In this document: one piece after another, positions 62,409 through 64,000 of the stretch
How the letters are laid out: each line of letters opens with the position of its first letter
How positions within the stretch are numbered: the first letter of the stretch is position 1
NCBI RefSeq assembly: GCF_013416775.1
Contig: NZ_SZVI01000012.1
Location: 310,001 to 374,000 of the forward strand
Direction: 5' to 3'
DNA: 64,000 nt
From: Rhodoferax sp. BLA1
GTDB lineage: Bacteria > Pseudomonadota > Gammaproteobacteria > Burkholderiales > Burkholderiaceae_C
Notes under the pieces: generated by a model
The model's input: only the letters and a program-made list of their open reading frames with translations
Told to the model about the DNA's origin: nothing
The model's database searches: none
Position numbers and translations under genes: made by a program

Positions 62409-63479
62409 ATGGCAGCTTCACTCCACATTGCGGGCATTCGCAAGGTGTTCGGCAAAGGTCCCCGCGCGATTGAGGTGCTCAGCCACATCAACATCGATGT
62501 GGCGCCGGGCGAGTTTCTGATTCTGGTCGGGCCCTCGGGCTGTGGCAAATCGACCCTGCTCAACATCCTGGCCGGGCTGGAGGCGCCCACCGAAGGGGAG
62601 TTGTGGATCGGTGGCAAAAACGTGGTCGACATGCCACCGGCGCAGCGCGACATCGCCATGGTGTTCCAGAGTTATGCGCTGTACCCGACCATGAATGTGG
62701 CGCAGAACATCGGCTTTGCGCTCGAGATGCGCAAGATCCCGCTCGATGTGCGCACCCGCCGTATCCACGAGGTGGCCGCCTTGCTGCAGATCAAGCACCT
62801 GCTGGAGCGCCGCCCGGCGCAGCTCTCGGGTGGTCAGCGCCAGCGGGTGGCCATGGGCCGGGCGCTCGCGCGTGACCCGCAGCTGTTCCTGTTTGACGAG
62901 CCGCTCTCCAACCTGGACGCCAAGTTGCGCGTGGAGATGCGTGCCGAGATCAAACGCCTGCACCTGCTCAGCGGCATCACCAGCGTGTATGTGACGCACG
63001 ACCAGATCGAGGCCATGACGCTGGGCAGCCGCATCGCGGTGTTGAAGGACGGCACACTGCAGCAGATTGGCACCCCCTACGAGATTTACCGCCAGCCAGT
63101 CAACACCTATGTGGCCGGGTTCATTGGTTCACCCACTATGAATTTCATAACAGGTAACGCAAGTGGTACAAGGGCTGATGGCCAATTTTCCTTTGAAGGA
63201 GGGGTTTTGCAGCTGCCCGCACCGGTGGCCGGGGCGGTGACCCTGGGCCAGCGCCCGGAGCACATCCACCTGGCTGATGATGCGCCCTGGCGCGGTGAGG
63301 TCACGCTGGTGGAGCCGACCGGCGCTGACACCTATGTGGTGGTCCAAACTGGTGCCGGGCTGATCAATGTGCGTGTGCCGCCGAGCACCCCGGTGGCCGT
63401 GGGTGACAACGTGGGCCTGACCATCAGCAGCCGCCACAACAACTGGTTTGATGTCCAGACCGGTGTGCGACTCGGCTAA
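62409..63479 (+). CDS. gtsD: Sugar ABC transporter ATPase (MalK/UgpC/GtsD family)
   Basis: Walker A GPSGCGKST is at residues 41-49, the ABC signature LSGGQRQRVAMGRAL follows near 140, Walker B is LFLFDEPLSNLD, and the switch His is VTHDQIEAM. The C-terminal part is a TOBE/MOP-like regulatory domain. Length 356 residues. Residues about 245-264 are encoded by a copy of the dispersed palindromic repeat, just before the TOBE domain (MNFITGNASGTRADGQFSFE). Confidence 0.95.
   Translation: MAASLHIAGIRKVFGKGPRAIEVLSHINIDVAPGEFLILVGPSGCGKSTLLNILAGLEAPTEGELWIGGKNVVDMPPAQRDIAMVFQSYALYPTMNVAQNIGFALEMRKIPLDVRTRRIHEVAALLQIKHLLERRPAQLSGGQRQRVAMGRALARDPQLFLFDEPLSNLDAKLRVEMRAEIKRLHLLSGITSVYVTHDQIEAMTLGSRIAVLKDGTLQQIGTPYEIYRQPVNTYVAGFIGSPTMNFITGNASGTRADGQFSFEGGVLQLPAPVAGAVTLGQRPEHIHLADDAPWRGEVTLVEPTGADTYVVVQTGAGLINVRVPPSTPVAVGDNVGLTISSRHNNWFDVQTGVRLG
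63139..63200 (+). repeat. Dispersed palindromic repeat, copy in gtsD
   Basis: AATTTCATAACAGGTAACGC, AAGTGGTACAAGGGCTGATG, GCCAATTTTCCTTTGAA: arms and right edge match the family. In frame within the ATPase gene. Confidence 0.65.
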
Positions 63480-63505
63480 GGTGAACACCTGGCCCGCCGC
63501 CTGGC

Positions 63506-64000
63506 TCAGAGCGCGGCGTTGACGGTAGGTGGGTGGACGTGGATCTGGCCACAGATCTGTTCAAACTCGGCCGCACTCACCGGCCTCGAGAAGAAATAAC
63601 CCTGGCCAAAGTCACACCCCGCTGCGGCCAGCAGCGCGCGCTGCTGCTCGGTCTCGATGCCCTCGGCCACCACCTGGATGCCCAGCGCATGCGCCATCGC
63701 GATGATGCCTTGGCACAGCGCCAGGTTGGTGGACTGCGGCGCCAGTTGGCGCACAAACGACTGGTCGATCTTGATCACGTCGATGTGGAACTTCTGCAGA
63801 TAGGCCAGCGACGAGTAGCCGGTGCCAAAGTCGTCCAGCGAGACCTGGATCCCGTCATCCCCCATGGCCAGCAGCTGTTCGGTCACCCCGGCGCTGGTGG
63901 ACAGCAGCAGGCCCTCGGTGATCTCCACCACGATGCTGTCGCCACCGAGCCCGCGTGCACGTAGCTGCTCGATCCAGGGTGTGGCTTGTGGGTCAGGGTT
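63506..64000 (-). CDS. EAL-domain cyclic-di-GMP phosphodiesterase, C-terminal part
   Basis: The visible 164 residues are the C-terminal half of an EAL domain; the N-terminal part runs past the window end. Motifs include VVEITEGLLL, LDDFGTGYSSLAYLQKF with the metal and loop-6 residues, DVIKIDQSFV and VVAEGIETEQQ. The catalytic acidic residues in this half are present, so activity is plausible. The EAL motif itself and any sensor or GGDEF domain lie outside. Its 3' end is 26 bases from gtsD, convergent. Confidence 0.95.
   Translation of the reverse strand, partial: NPDPQATPWIEQLRARGLGGDSIVVEITEGLLLSTSAGVTEQLLAMGDDGIQVSLDDFGTGYSSLAYLQKFHIDVIKIDQSFVRQLAPQSTNLALCQGIIAMAHALGIQVVAEGIETEQQRALLAAAGCDFGQGYFFSRPVSAAEFEQICGQIHVHPPTVNAAL

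Overview
The window looks like the chromosome of a betaproteobacterium of the order Burkholderiales, most likely a Comamonadaceae member near Rhodoferax, Polaromonas or Albidiferax. This rests on high GC, the gene order dapF-DUF484-xerC, an uninterrupted dcw cluster from mraZ to ftsZ with lpxC close downstream, a cysteine-poor DksA, and a phasin gene implying polyhydroxyalkanoate storage. The species call is inference. I see no tRNA, rRNA, insertion sequence, prophage or CRISPR array; this is mainly core chromosome with accessory transport and regulatory genes.

Layout. 1-4305 (+): tail of an unknown RG-rich protein, dapF, DUF484, xerC, a 103-residue unknown, and an RlmI-type RNA methyltransferase. 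4358-10316 (+): COG0523 GTPase, dksA, a STAS-domain protein, hslV-hslU. 10526-28087 (+): the division and cell wall cluster, opened by four MraZ boxes, with most genes overlapping by ATGA. 28202-30094 (+): a DUF3334 protein, lpxC, and a 58-residue membrane protein. 30199-37896 (-): an Mrp-type cation/proton antiporter operon with three D-type subunits and no full-length A subunit. 38107-40297 (+): a divergent MASE1 histidine kinase and FixJ-type regulator. 40340-47226 (-): ribonuclease, tonB, aroE, mtgA, plsC-like, cdsA-like, ruvC. 47337-51978: small housekeeping and unknown genes, AlaX, YjdM, creatininase-family hydrolase, EamA transporter, phasin. 52077-57070 (-): PhzF, GST, aminotransferase, EamA transporter, racemase. 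57376-58824 (+): a MocR-type regulator. 58953-63479 (+): a GtsABCD-type sugar ABC transporter. 63506-64000 (-): C-terminal part of an EAL-domain protein.

How the genes work together. The dcw block supplies the cytoplasmic murein precursor steps (MurC-G, MraY, Ddl), transpeptidase FtsI and the divisome scaffold (FtsL/Q/A/Z/W). DapF supplies meso-diaminopimelate for MurE, MtgA polymerises glycan, and LpxC commits UDP-GlcNAc-derived precursor to lipid A. XerC resolves chromosome dimers at division. The Mrp operon and the divergent two-component pair share a 210 bp intergenic region with a 15 bp palindrome, which suggests linked control.

Most unusual structure. (1) At least 13 copies of a short imperfect palindromic repeat are scattered through the window; most lie inside genes, in frame, and one supplies a stop codon. 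(2) Two 80-90 bp long-stem elements lie in opposite orientation between gtsA and gtsB, with paired base changes between copies. (3) The ftsW-murG junction carries a 22 bp duplicated ribosome-binding/start region, a 21 bp hairpin, and a 29-codon ORF coupled at both ends; the murG-murC junction carries a similar 33-codon coupled ORF.
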